Source: Macrocystis pyrifera (taxonomy: Eukaryota > Sar > Phaeophyceae > Laminariales > Laminariaceae). From it: a stretch of DNA of 64,000 nucleotides. Location: assembly GCA_031763025.1 (NCBI GenBank), contig JASSKH010000003.1:1045001-1109000 (forward strand), given 5' to 3'. The notes under the pieces were generated by a model that worked only from the letters and a program-made list of their open reading frames with translations, had not been told where the DNA came from and searched no databases. The translations under genes were made by a program, and so were the position numbers. Below are positions 1-11,044 of this stretch, piece after piece (position 1 is the first letter of the stretch; the number at the start of each line of letters is the position of its first letter).

Positions 1-576
1 CAGTGAGGAAAAAAAATCATTACATACGCGGCAGGTTGTGCGGCTGGTGGGCGACCCATGTTTTGCGGTCATCTTGGCGCTCGTCGACAGCCGTCACCAG
101 GAAGCACCTGGACCCTGCTATCATTGATCAACCTCGAGGCCGACATTGTTTTACCGTTGTTTTTTTTGTTTGGAAGATGGCAGGAACAACGTCGCGAGAA
201 TTTTACTTATTATGATCGTACCGCTCTTGTTTAAGGACGAGCAAAAAAAAAAAAAACGCTTGGAGGACCCGTGCTACAGTAGAGGTACTGCACCTTTTTC
301 TGGCTAAAACGTTTCGGACTGGCGGGGCTCCTTTGTGGGCACCCTAAGGGCACCTCAAGGGCATTGAGGGAAAACGCCTAGGCCATGGGAATTGTTCAGA
401 CTTCGGACAGATCATGTACAGATATGTCATCTACAGATAGATCATGATCTAGATCTTTCAAGGAAGATCCGTTCTCGATTTCGTAAATCTACCGTAGCTG
501 CTCGTGTTGCCGGGTGGGACCTGCACAATCGGCATGGTCTAGCATATGTTGCCTGGGTTGGATTTGTACTATGCAG
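1..576. other. Left-edge non-coding sequence, nothing recognised
   Basis: I see no exon-like frame, RNA gene or named repeat here. Short A and T runs occur at about 159-166 and 244-257. The stretch 398-460 is built from variants of the words AGATCATG and ACAGATAG and grades into the GATA microsatellite that follows. Confidence 0.5.
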
Positions 577-733
577 ATAGATAGATAGATAGATCCTGCA
601 CAACGGCAGGTGAGGAACTAGATCATCTACAGTACATAGATAAATGTAGATAGATAGATAGATATATAGATAGATAGATAGACAGATAGACAGATAGACA
701 GATAGATAGACAGATAGATAGACGGATAGATGA

Positions 734-766
<33 letters not shown>

Positions 767-848
767 ATATAGACAGATATATATAGATGGATAGATATAT
801 AGACAGATAGATGTAGATATATATACATATAGATAGATAGATCATGAT
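577..848. repeat. GATA/GACA tetranucleotide microsatellite
   Basis: About 270 bases are dominated by GATA units with interspersed GACA units, interrupted near 596-638 by unique sequence. The opposite strand reads as long runs of Ile, Tyr, Leu and Ser codons, so open frames across it are artefacts. The flanks 840-890 repeat the word ATGATCTGT. Confidence 0.95.
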
Positions 849-1139
849 CTGTATGGTCTGTATGATCTGTATGATCTGCATGATCTGTCCGAGCTATCCG
901 AGGTGAAGAACTGTTCATCTTAATAGTTTTTTTCGTGAGCTTTTGGGCGGGACAGAGAGCGCCTCGAGCGAGGAGCGTCGTAAAAAAGACGGCCCGTCAT
1001 ACGATAGGGGCAACACTATTTTTTTTCCTTACGAGGATATATTTTCCTTTTATGATTGGAGATCTACCCAATGAGGCCCATGCCTTATAAGGCGTGCCTT
1101 GTTTGTTCTACTGACATCTTCCGACATATACTTTTGCAG

Positions 1140-1390
1140 ACCATGGGAGTGCTTATCGTGTCAAGCGTACACTTGCCCTTCAAGATGTGTTTGGGTGGTA
1201 CGTAGAGCTCCCCTCGTGGGGAGTATTACGTGCACTCCTTACGCAGCATGCACCCCAGGACCTATACGAACTCCCCTGCCCTCGCACGCGTCTCGAAGGA
1301 GAGTTGAGAAAGGTCGGTATCGAATGGCAGGAGGTTGGCTGGCTGACTGGTCGGACACCGCCCCTCTTGAGGCCCTTAGGGAGTGTTTAA
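1140..1390 (+). CDS. Possible last exon of an unidentified gene
   Basis: A pyrimidine-rich tract ending in TTTTGCAG (to 1139) precedes a frame open from there to TAA at 1388-1390, about 83 codons. The peptide is mixed and non-repetitive, with a Trp-rich stretch (GWYVELPSWGVL), and the DNA is richer in G+C than its flanks. The rest of the gene would lie to the left, mostly outside the window. I do not recognise the family. It could also be a chance frame or a piece of a mobile element; no upstream exon was found. Confidence 0.3.
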
Positions 1391-2223
1391 GACTACACTC
1401 ACTCCCGTTTCGAGGATAAAAGACTTGAAATTAGAGTTGGATAGCTGTTTTCTGTACGGTGCAGCTCTAAAAGGGAGGGGGAATCTGATGACCAAGAGAA
1501 TGGCAGTGCCTTCGGCTGTCAGCTTCAGCTAGAACTTAAAGGTCTCTACATGTAAACGCACACCAGTGTTATATGTTCCCCGCCGGCTGAAGCAATGCAT
1601 GAAGAAACAAATGTAATTTATTTAGCAGGTGTGTATGTTGGTTAGAATGGGAGGGATTCGCCTAACACTAGCCTACCCAGTCAGCGCTCACCGGGTAGGC
1701 TACAATATTAGTAGGCTGTACCTTTTGTGTCAGATAATCGGACTCCCTGTTCGTAGGCATCTGCCAGCAATGACGGTTACATGATCTAGAGCATTACACA
1801 CACCTTCGCAGGCGTTATGAAGAATTCTTGGCTTCGGAGTTGGCGGTCAAACCATCCGGACTTATGGACTTACGAACACCCCCGCATATCATTCGTTGCT
1901 GGTTTGGAAGGACCGCCTACTCTTGATAGCCTACCCAGTTAGCGCTCACCCGATAGGCTATTGGTAGTAGGTTCATCCCTTCTAAGTATCATTGTGTTTC
2001 GTTTGTTGTGCTTGTGCTTCCACGTGCCGTTACAACTGACAGCAGAAAGCGCCTACGCGTGACCTACGTATAAAAAGGCAGGCTAAGGCAGGGAGGGGGG
2101 CGGGCGGGACTCGACGCAAGTCGACAAAGGGAAGAGAGTACTGAGTGATTCTAGCAATAAAAGCGAACGCACGCACCGTGGCGGCCGTGGGGGTGGGGAG
2201 CGTACTCTCTTGTTGCTTTCCTT
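1391..2223. other. Intergenic sequence with two copies of a small hairpin and a promoter-like block
   Basis: Two related inverted repeats lie at 1670-1701 (AGCCTACCC pairing with GGGTAGGCT) and 1927-1960 (TAGCCTA pairing with TAGGCTA), each with an AGCGCTCACC loop. At 2068-2078 there is a TATAAAAA box, followed by a G-rich stretch and AATAAAA at about 2155-2162. That arrangement resembles the U3-R-U5 order of an LTR, but I could not find a paired LTR or define its ends. Confidence 0.4.
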
Positions 2224-3715
2224 GGTCATTTGACCATTAACCACGCGTCCATTTCGAGACGGAAGCCGTTCGTACTTCTAACAAAGATACCTCCAACATT
2301 TGGGCGTACACGACGTTTTTTCCACATACTAAAAATACGTATTAATAGCAGCATTTGGCTTATCTTATCCCCTCCTGTTAGTGGACAGGGGGGGGAGGGT
2401 ACTCATTTGTTGCTTGTCATTTGACCATTGACCACGCATCCCTTTCGAGACGGAGGAGCACCGTTCCTACTCCTAATAGAGACACCTCCAATAATTGGGC
2501 GCTCATTACGTTGCTTCCATATATTACATAGATTTTTTTTTTTGCTAGTCTTATCTCCTTCCTGTCTGGTCGCCTGTGGCCACCATCTATCTCCTAGGAT
2601 AGCGATCGGTTTCTCGCTGCTGTTCAGTGCATCAAACCTCTCCATGTCACATTCGTCTATTTCCCTCATCTCCTCTTCTAACACATCCCGTTCCTCCTTG
2701 TGTATTTCACATTCTCCTACTATGTGAGTTCTACTCTCTATTGCTTTGTCACACGGGTACATCTGTGCATCTTCTTCCTCCTCCCGGCTACTGGTATACC
2801 TCTTTCTTCTTTCTGGCAGATCCAGGTCACCTACACGAAAGCGCAGTTTCAGCGTTTTCGCGAAGTTCATTGGGCCATGCAAGTACGTTTTCATTCCTAT
2901 TCCTTCCCTCAGTCCCCCGTGTATCTCGAAGTTGTTAAGATCAAGGTTGCGGGACACTTTGTATCCCTGGACAGGCCTGCCTTTTAAGTCGGCAATCGTT
3001 GGTACTCACGTGTGTTGCTTGCTTAGCTATAGAAGAAGAGCAGTTTTGTTCCTTTCGTGCACGCGGAGACTGAGACCAAGCTCGTGCGTCTCTGGAAAAC
3101 CCCTGGTTTTCCATCTAAGATACGCCTTCCAAGTACTACAAATACGTTCCCAGTGCCTGAACCCAGGTAATTACCGGGTTTTTAACCTCATACAAAGCAG
3201 TATCACAACAAAGTGTTTTTCCTATTCCACCTTGTTTCTTAGCGCTAGCCTTTCCCTTCTTATTATCCTTTCTTCTACTTCTGCCTTGTACCTCCCAAAC
3301 TTCCCGGCGGACATCATCTCTTCTTGGTTTCCCTCTATATCCTTCCATACTTTCTCAACTACGCCATCCCACCTTATTGCCTTTTTGTTACTTTCTCCCA
3401 TACAGCTCTATCAACTATGGCTGACAACCTCTTTTTTGGTATGTTCCTTACTTTATATTGCCAGTTCAACTTTCTCATGTCTATTTGTCTTGAGTGGGTG
3501 CATTCACAGTTCTGCTCTTAATACTGTATTACTAGTCGTTCTTGAGCATCTTAGGATTTTTTTAGTTGTTGCTGTCATTTATACTGTTTTCAACTGTTTT
3601 ACGAGTTTCGCGTTCCCTTCCCATACTTCTCCTGCATATTCTGGCTTTGGTACTATCACATTCACCAGTATACATCTATCTCTTAATCCTAGTGGACAGG
3701 GGAGGGGGGGTGTTA
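2224..3715 (-). mobile_element. LINE-like retrotransposon fragment A (C-terminal part of the pol ORF, decayed)
   Basis: Reading right to left, the minus strand encodes the end of a non-LTR retrotransposon polyprotein. It starts near 3715 with a peptide containing VPKPEYAGEVWEGNAKLVKQ, is broken by frameshifts and stops between about 3570 and 2957, and finishes with a clean 184-codon frame (2957-2403). That frame has a Cys/His cluster (YPCDKAIESRTHIVGEC) like the zinc-binding tail after many LINE reverse transcriptases. No catalytic RT motif is present, so the fragment is 5' truncated. The tail beyond the stop is duplicated (2224-2400 against 2410-2570), each copy bounded by a GTAC..CTCCCCC..TGTCCAC block. 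A 328-codon frame on the opposite strand is a shadow. Confidence 0.8.
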
Positions 3716-3828
3716 TAGTCGTATGCGCATAGACTCTCTTATCCCTACAATGTCGGGAAGGGGGACGTCGGGTTTTCACCGACCAGGCAGACATTGCTTG
3801 CACCAAAAGCGCGAAGCGCCGTGCTATG
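3716..3828. repeat. Dispersed repeat shared with 9320-9470
   Basis: The block around 3760-3800 (GACGTCGGGTTTTCACCGAC and the following CAGACATTGC) recurs at about 9415-9452, in both places downstream of a G-rich run and the word TAGTCGTATG. It may be the boundary region of the neighbouring LINE, or a separate family. Confidence 0.5.
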
Positions 3829-4175
3829 AGTTATGAGGCTTAGATTGGGTAGGCGATTGGTTAACCTTTTACCTTTAGCCCAACGGACTAAGACCTTAAC
3901 ACATGGCGACGACGGCAGAACATGGGTAGTTGGTCGCGATTTCGAATCTCACGTCCACCATGAGATCACTTTTTAAAGAAAAGTGAATTTCCTCATGTCA
4001 AGAATCTGAAAAAATACTTCTGGATCCCCAGAAATTGGAACCGCATGTTGGTGTCACGCGTCCACACGTTTATCCGGTCCGTTCCAGGGGGGGAGAGCGT
4101 TATGAGGCTTAGATTGGTTAGGCGACTGGTTAACCTTTTACCTTTAGCCCAACGGACTAAGACCTTAACAGCCGT
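3829..4175 (+). repeat. tRNA-like (SINE-type) repeat, one longer and one partial copy
   Basis: A block beginning TATGAGGCTTAGATTGG is present at about 3829-3961 and again at about 4098-4172. It contains an A-box-like TAGCCCAACGG and, in the first copy only, a B-box-like TTTCGAATCTC and a terminal CCA (about 3961). These resemble an internal RNA polymerase III promoter. I do not call a functional tRNA because I could not fold a convincing acceptor and anticodon stem. The second copy stops matching shortly after CTTAACA. Confidence 0.5.
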
Positions 4176-4772
4176 GAGTTGTTGGGCGAGTCGCATGAAG
4201 GGTGAGCTGCATCGTTCTAAGAACCGTTTTTGAGGCGGATATTCTTGGATATGGATGACAGCGTCAATTAATTGATTTATTATCTGGTGTGGCCATTTCC
4301 AGAGACAGCAAGGGGTTTACTATGTAACTGCATCGTGGGTGCCTTACGATATACACACTACCTGGTACGTGATACGATCACCCCCCTTGTGCGGCGTGAA
4401 GGTTTTCTCTCCGTACAGAAATGATCTAACTCGACCGCCAGCCGTGGTGTGACCGCCGAAAAAATAACAAAATAAAACAAAACACGGTACCCTGGTTGTC
4501 TAGCTCCCGTAGTGCGAGGCGTGTTTCACAGTGTCGTCGCCAATCGACGCCAACCAACCCAACCTATACGTATATATAGAGGGGGGGGGGGGTGATAATT
4601 ATCTGTGAATAAAGGTGGGGGGGGTGTTGAGTGCGCCAATACCGAACCCCCACCCCCACCCCCACCTGCTGAGCGCGTGGTTACTACTGTATTATTCCAT
4701 GTTGCACTTTAGGAGAGTTGCGTCTTTGGCCCACTGTTAGAGTAGGGGCATGATCGTAGCATATATACTATT
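4176..4772. other. Intergenic, low-complexity G/C runs only
   Basis: No exon-like frame seen. The stretch 4578-4670 holds a G12 run, a G9 run and a CACCCCC array. The rest appears unique. Confidence 0.5.
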
Positions 4773-4882
4773 ATTACGGGGGACAACAATAGTAAATAGG
4801 ACCATTTTTTTTTAGTAAAAATAGCGAAATATATAGGTTTTTGTGTGTATCGTAGGTCCTATTTAATATAGTCCCCCGCAAT
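4773..4882. mobile_element. MITE family 1, copy 1
   Basis: The termini are ATTACGGGGGAC and GTCCCCCGCAAT, imperfect inverted repeats enclosing the family core (AGTAAATAGGACC, AGTAAAAATAG, TATAGGTTTTTGTG, TAGGTCCTATTTA). It is bounded by TA on both sides, as in Tc1/mariner-derived stowaway-type MITEs. It has no coding capacity. Confidence 0.9.
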
Positions 4883-7293
4883 ATTTATACAGTAAACATC
4901 CATTCTTAGCATCGCTGCGTTTGCTATTTGACAATGTCTTATCAATAGGCTTTTCAAACCCCGAAAGAATGCTAAAACCGCCCTTAAGGGCAAACCACTG
5001 CACGAAAAGGAAACCGTGTACGACTCTGGACGCAAATATATATGGACCCCTTGGTATTCATATTAAAACATGAATGCTCCTTTTATTCCCGCCCGGAATA
5101 TATATATATTATATATTAATAGTATACACGTGTATTGTATTGTAACCTTGCTGTCCTCTTGTATTTTCTTTGTGGATTGTCTGCGTCTACCTACCTGCTG
5201 CGCTACCTGCGCTACCTGCGCTACCTGCGCTACTTGCGCACACAAACAACTTGCGACTGGGCGGACCTGTCGTGTTATGTGGGTTGCTCTGCAAAACAAA
5301 TCAGGCCACTACTGCTTGTACACTGCTGCTGTACGTACACATATCACACACGCGCATAGAGTTGTCTACTGGTAACGAGCCAAGCTCTTACCAGTCGGCA
5401 TTCAACAACTATTGACATGTACAGCATGCACAGGAGTCTATGGTATACAGTATAGTATACTATTAATAGTTGGATTCTTCAGTGAGAGCATGGAACATTA
5501 AATTTGTTACAGCAGTTGACGAAAAACATTGAGTGGACAACAAAGACCAGTCTGCACGGAAAAATAAAGAGCGTTTCAAGAGTAATGTGAATATCGAACG
5601 GTCCTTACATTTCCGTCAGCTGTGCTACCTATTAATACCTACCTACCTACCTACCTACCTACCTACCTACGTACACCCCCTATGTATATGTTAAGCCGGG
5701 AGCAGGTATCGAACGGGGGTTAAATAGTTACACTTTGCGCATTTTGGTGTCTTTCTCGCTTTGTTTCTTTTCCGTTGCTGGTTGGTATTCTTCTTTCGGT
5801 GAATACTCAATGTGTATGATATTGTTGATTGGTCAACGTTGAAGCTTATGCTATTCACGACACATGCGTTGTCGGATGGCATGCTATTCACGACACATGC
5901 ATTGTCGGATGGCAACCACAGGCAGAGTACCACAGGCAGAGTAACCCAAGCCCTAATATACTACTGCTCTACTCGTACTGTTGCAGTAGACTGCTGCTGT
6001 TGTTGCTGCTGTTGCAGTAGACTGACTGCGCTGTTGTTGCTGTTGCAGTAGACTGACCGCTGTTGCTGTTGCTGTTGTTGCTCTTGCAGTAGTACCCAGT
6101 ATTCGTGGAACCTGCATCCCGAAGACCACCCCCACAACTATTATTAATAATAGGCTCCCCTGATGTAATACTATAATGTATATAATACTATATTAATAAT
6201 ATTAAATGGCAACAGACCGATATTGTCACTATCATCCTTGCTGTTAATATCAATACTGCTAAGTGTTATTCTCTTATCTCTTACCATTTCAGTGTTCACG
6301 TGGACAGGCGGATGGATGAATAATGGATGAATGGATGGATGGATGCATGGATGGATGGATGGATACGTCAATGGGTGGATAGATAGACGGATGGATGGAT
6401 GGGCTATATGCTATGGGTGGCGTGTATTCCCGGCTGCTCGGCTAGACGTCGCAGGCGGCTGATCTTACGACGCCGCTATTATTACGAATCTAATCACCAC
6501 ACATTTCAGCAGTAAGAAGTACCCTGGTATTGATACTACTGCTGTATGTAGTCATGTAGTCGGCCGTCGTATCCTATGTGTTATGCGGTAGAAACAAACT
6601 ACACATTTTTTCATATTTTCGACAGAGAGAAACTATTTGTTTCGATTATATTCGTAGGCGGTTCTCTCTTTTTTTTTTGTCCCTTCCTGCTCCCGACTCT
6701 ACGTGAATTAGTCGTTGCGTATACGTATATACGTAATGCAGTTGGGATAATAATGCAACTTCAGTATACAGCAGTATATTTTTCGTTGTTCTCCTCTGTC
6801 GGTTACTTTGTGTACCACTTTTTGACAAGGACCGTTGGGTGGGGTAAAGTATGAAGACCAAACTACTGTATGTTGTTGTCGAGGGTAACACCACACTATC
6901 ACCCAACAACCGACCGCCACAATAATATCATGGGAACCGATAACTAGGGAGGGGTGGGGGGGGGTCATGATGAGGTGCCCAACTAAGTCTAACGGTCCTA
7001 TAGATTCAGATGTTGGAAATATAGCGACCACGAACGAATATATTATAGATGTAATTTTCCATCTAGACAGACAGGAAAAAAAAAAAAAAAACGTCCACGA
7101 ACACAAAGAAGAGCAATCGATCGTGGATTAAAAAGTGATTGCCCGGGACACATACACATGAATATATACATGCACCCCCTCCCCTCCATCAGATTGCCTG
7201 TTGGGTAGTAGGTACCATGTTGTCACTCTCGCTGCTTGTGCTATTAATAGTGATTAGAAGACAGATCAGATATATATACATATAATATGTTGT
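4883..7293. other. Intergenic sequence with several satellites
   Basis: No credible gene. Visible low-complexity segments are a 9-bp array of CTACCTGCG (5187-5239), a TACC tract (5635-5672), a CTG/TTG-rich minisatellite with repeated GTTGCAGTAGACTGAC (about 5985-6095), a GGAT tract (6308-6402), a T run at 6668-6678 and an A run at 7077-7091. At 5846-5913 the phrase ATTCACGACACATGC followed by TTGTCGGATGG occurs twice in tandem. Confidence 0.6.
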
Positions 7294-8905
7294 ATTGTCC
7301 AATCCAAGGACAAACAGAAAGTTCTGAACGGATCCCTGAACCCCTGTTCGTAATAGGCCTTCCGAGTATTACGCCGTCCCTTTCTCGTATTATATATTCC
7401 TCTGCACTGTTCAATCCGAGGGCAAAGAAAGGCCTGAAAGGAGCCCTGGACCTCTGCTCCCTAAACGCGCACGAGTATATAGGCCTTCCAAGTAACACGC
7501 CACCCCTTATTTCCCTTATTCCTGCATTGTCCAACCCGAGGTGTGAAGCGGAGCCCGCTATAGGGTAGTGGTAAGGGACGCAGGTGGTTCTGGCAGCTGG
7601 AAAGCAGTGCTTCGTTTCTTCTGATTTATATCTTCTTATTGATGGCGAGAGCTGAGGAGGTGCTATGGTAGAGAAGTGAGAGGTAGGGGGGAGGGACTCG
7701 ACGCCCACAGATATACTTGTCCCACCCCACGCCACAAGCTCTCCTAAATTCCTCTTATCTGATGTACGCCTACAGAACTTTCCTACGGCTACCGGTCGTT
7801 CTCCTGCTAGCATAAGAACTTCTCACTTCGTGGTCGAATCTGCGTTAAGGAACATTACTCTCTCGTCTAACGGGCTATCCGCCCTAGGGAACATTCCTAA
7901 AAGAACGTTACTCTCGACTAACGGAATATCCGTCGGGTTAATCCATTCTTCGGATTGTTCTCGTATTCGTGAGACTACAAGACTGCAACATATTATCTAT
8001 ATCTATAGCCCATGAGTGCTCCACTCATATCACATTAGCCCACCCTGAATAGTCGTATATGCAGACCGCAAGATGGTCGGAGGGTGATGACAAAGTTCAT
8101 CCCAAATGGCCAGGAAAAAGGTGGTCGAAGACGCGGCTATTCGAAACAAAAGAAATGAGGCTAGATCCCCCCACACCTCGTAGTAAGACCCAAACACTAC
8201 GGAGAGGGGGTGTTCGCTGAGAACAACCACTAAAAGGGAGACTGAAGGAGAGAGAGACAGAACTCCAAGCAGAGGCGAAAGGAGAAATCACCCAAAATGA
8301 AAACAAAGAAAGACGTGCCGACGACGCCAGATGTGAAGCGGAGCCCGCTATAGGGTAGTGGTAAGGGACGCAGGTGGTTCTGGCAGCTGGAAAGCAGTGC
8401 TTCGTTTCTTCTGATTTATATCTTCTTATTGGTGGCGAGAGCTGAGGAGGTGGTATGGTAGAGAAGTGAGAGGTAGGGGGGAGGAACTCGACGCCCAGAT
8501 ATACTCGTCCCACCCCACGCCACAAGCTCTCCTAAATTCCTCTTATCTGATGTACGCTTACAGAACTTTCCTATGGCTACCGGTCGTTCTCCTGCTAATA
8601 TAAGAACTTCTCACTTCGCGGTCTTATCTGCGTTAAGGAACATTACTCTCGTCTAACCGGTTATCCGCCCTAGCGAACATTCCCCAAAGAACGTTACTCT
8701 CGACTAGCGGAATATCCGCCGGGTTAATCCATTCTTCGGATTGTTCTCGTATTCGTGAGACTACAAGACTGCAACATATTATTTATATCTATAGCCCATG
8801 AGTGCTCCACTCATATCCCAGAGGGCTGAAAGGAGCGCTGTGGATTTCTGTTCCCTAAACGCGTCGTAGCCCTTCCAAGTGAAACGCCACCCTTTTTCTT
8901 CCTTG
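7294..8905. repeat. 112-120-bp tandem array (three units), third unit split by an LTR element
   Basis: Units begin at about 7294, 7406 and 7526, each opening with a variant of ATTGTCCAATCCGAGG and ending in a variant of CCTTCCAAGTAACACGCC plus a T-rich tail. The third unit is interrupted at GAGG by the TRIM-like element and resumes at 8821 as GAGGGCTGAAAGGAGCGCTG, matching unit 2 (GAGGGCAAAGAAAGGCCTGA and following). The remainder of unit 3 runs to about 8905, perhaps with the start of a fourth. Confidence 0.75.
7542..8820. mobile_element. TRIM-like small LTR element
   Basis: Two direct repeats of about 490 bp (7542-8034 and 8332-8820), visibly close to identical, both start TGTGAAGCGGAGCC. 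The left one ends TCACA, the right TCCCA, so the ends are the TG..CA inverted termini expected of LTRs. The internal segment is only about 297 bp and encodes nothing recognisable. The 4-bp sequence GAGG flanks both sides (7538-7541 and 8821-8824), a target duplication. I could not identify a convincing primer-binding site or polypurine tract, so the mobilising partner is unknown. A segmental duplication is the alternative, but LTR-type termini plus a target duplication favour transposition. Confidence 0.75.
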
Positions 8906-10057
8906 CTCTATTAACAACCCTGGGCCGTTACAGGCCTCCTCTCAGAGCAGTTACTGTACCGTAACGCTAGCCCATCCCGATGCGCCGTATCCATGTACAG
9001 TATGTACACGCATGAATTGTGGCAATATTCGGGGAAACAACGGTCACACCAAGAAGAAAACGAATCGTAGCCGAAGATGCGGTGCGACTCCCTGAAAGTC
9101 ACTGCAACAACTAAAACTCTGCCCTGCGAGACTGACGAACCATTTTTTTTTTCAGGAAACGTCAAAAGGGGAAAAATAAATCAAGCCTATCCTCAACGGG
9201 ATCGACAAACCCGGACAATGACGCTATCATATCGGCGCATCCCCAGCGACCGCGGCGGGGGGGGTGGGGGCGGAAATGCATGCTAGAAACGAAAGGATAC
9301 ATCATATCGCTACATCCCCAACGGGGGGTGCGGGGGGGTGTATTCGTGTCGTGCACAATGGCCGTAGTCGTATGTTACCGTAGACCCTCGCGTTCCTTCA
9401 ACGCCGGGATGGACCACGTCGGGTTTCACCGACCATGCAGACATTGCGTGGGGGAGGCATGCATTGGGCAAACGGAAGAACGCTAAAAACCACAGTCGTC
9501 GTCCTGTGCTTTGGTATGAGCGGGCACCTCGTTACCCGAATCATCCCCGGCGCCGAGCGTGCGACGGGGGGGGGGGGGGGGGGGGGGCAGGACGCGAGTA
9601 AATAACATAACACGCATGCGACTAACGGCACATAAAATAATCAAGTCCCGAGACTCTCGAAAGATCATCATGGGCATCGGCAAAGAAAAAATGAAGGAAA
9701 TCATACTGGCATTGCACCAGTGTCTATCTGTGTTGCCGTATTCCTGCTATAGTACATCATATTATTTTCATCGTCGTATCAGTTGCTCAAGTATGTGTGT
9801 GAGTGCACAGATTCGAGGCATATTATACACACGAACGAACGCGGGAGATTTTTGAACTGGCACCAACAACAGCATGACAGAGAGATTGAATAAAACACAT
9901 ATAATACACGACGAGAATCGGATAGCAGGATTAACACATGAACGAATGAATGCATTTTCATCATTTTTGCTCACATGATTCGTGATACAGCGAAAACAGG
10001 AGGCCGAGGCCGGAGCAAGCACAGTAGTAGCACATAGATGGCCAGCCAGAAACCCCT
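8906..10057. other. Intergenic, G-runs and short repeats
   Basis: No supported gene. Poly-G tracts at about 9257-9271, 9325-9339 and 9566-9587 make local frames meaningless. The words ATCATATCG and CATCCCCA recur at 9225-9245 and 9301-9320, suggesting a diverged tandem duplication of about 75 bp. Confidence 0.5.
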
Positions 10058-10190
10058 ACTCCTCCTGTGGTTTTCCATCTATATACGCCTCCCAAATACG
10101 GCAAAATAAATACGATCCCGATACCTGAACCCACAGACGACGGGTAATTACCGAGCCTTCAGCCTCATTCAAAGCAGTACCGTAACATAA
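10058..10190 (-). mobile_element. LINE-like fragment C
   Basis: The stretch GTGGTTTTCCATCTATATAC to CAAAGCAGTACCGTAAC matches the inner part of LINE fragment A (about 3103-3210) over roughly 110 bases with point differences. It is a short remnant without coding capacity. Confidence 0.6.
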
Positions 10191-11044
10191 ATAAGTATGT
10201 ATGTACCTGGTATATACCTAGTACCTGGTACCGCTACATATTTGGTAATAAAATTGGTATGTCCGAAAGTTTAAGACCTATTTTATCTGAAATAAGTGGA
10301 AATACGTTGTGTGAAAAGAAGACCTAAATTAATCCATACACTGCTGTCAGGCGACTACCTCGCTCGGGATGTAAGTCTTAGACCTAATACAGACAGGCGA
10401 TTACCTCGTAACTAGTGAAGGGTGTGGAAGTGTCGAGGCGTTTTCGCCATATATTGCAGCATCACGACACGTGTTACAAACCGCTATCAATAGTCGTACG
10501 GCGCTTCTGCCTTCCTCCATGTGTCGAGAATCTCATCTGACGACAAAAACAATTCGCAACGTCGCAGAAAGTCGAACGAGGGAGAAAAAAAATCAAAAAC
10601 CAAACGGCGCGGTTTCTATAGTATCACGTCAGGCGTTTTCGTTGCGGGCTGTTTTGGACATTTGTTCCAAAACGAACCCACGTGTGTTCCAGTTCCGAGC
10701 ACTGCTTTCAGCGCTCCGCACGACGATACCATGGGGAACGAGGTATGTTGCGACGAGGCCGTTCTGCAGCAGGAATGATGGTTTGTCAATGATTAAGTTT
10801 CCAGGCTAAATGGTTCTACGTGCCTTGAGTATGATGTAATTCCGAGAATACACAACCCATGGCCGGTACCCTGCAATCACGCTGTTTGCTGCTGTTTGTT
10901 TAGTACGTGGGAGATCAGATGGATGGGGGATAGGATGAGATGATGACTGCTCCGCTTTGCGCGCAAACGAGCTCGGCATGCAATGCACCGCACCGAGCGT
11001 CGGGCAGTAACACGCATCATACTGCCACCCGTCTGACCACGCAG
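10191..11044. other. Upstream region of the SCYL2-type gene; first exon not placed
   Basis: The coding sequence at 11045 enters in phase 1, so at least one exon should lie upstream. A candidate start with strong context (ACCATGGGG at about 10729-10737) is followed eight bases on by a consensus donor GAG/GTATGT, but its phase does not fit the exon at 11045. A frame in the other register ending at the same donor would fit. I could not decide between them. TACCTGGTA-type words cluster at 10204-10235. Confidence 0.35.

Noticed and set aside
442..918. Long minus-strand frames rich in Ile, Ser, Tyr and Leu
   Set aside because: They are translations of the GATA/GACA microsatellite.
2746..3732. 328-codon plus-strand frame
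   Set aside because: It is antisense to LINE fragment A, whose minus-strand frames have the recognisable retrotransposon sequence.
3829..3961. Functional tRNA gene
   Set aside because: A-box and B-box-like sequences are present, but no full cloverleaf could be drawn and a second partial copy shows that it is a repeat.
577..6402. CRISPR array
   Set aside because: The short tandem repeats here are microsatellites without unique spacers, and the genome is eukaryotic.
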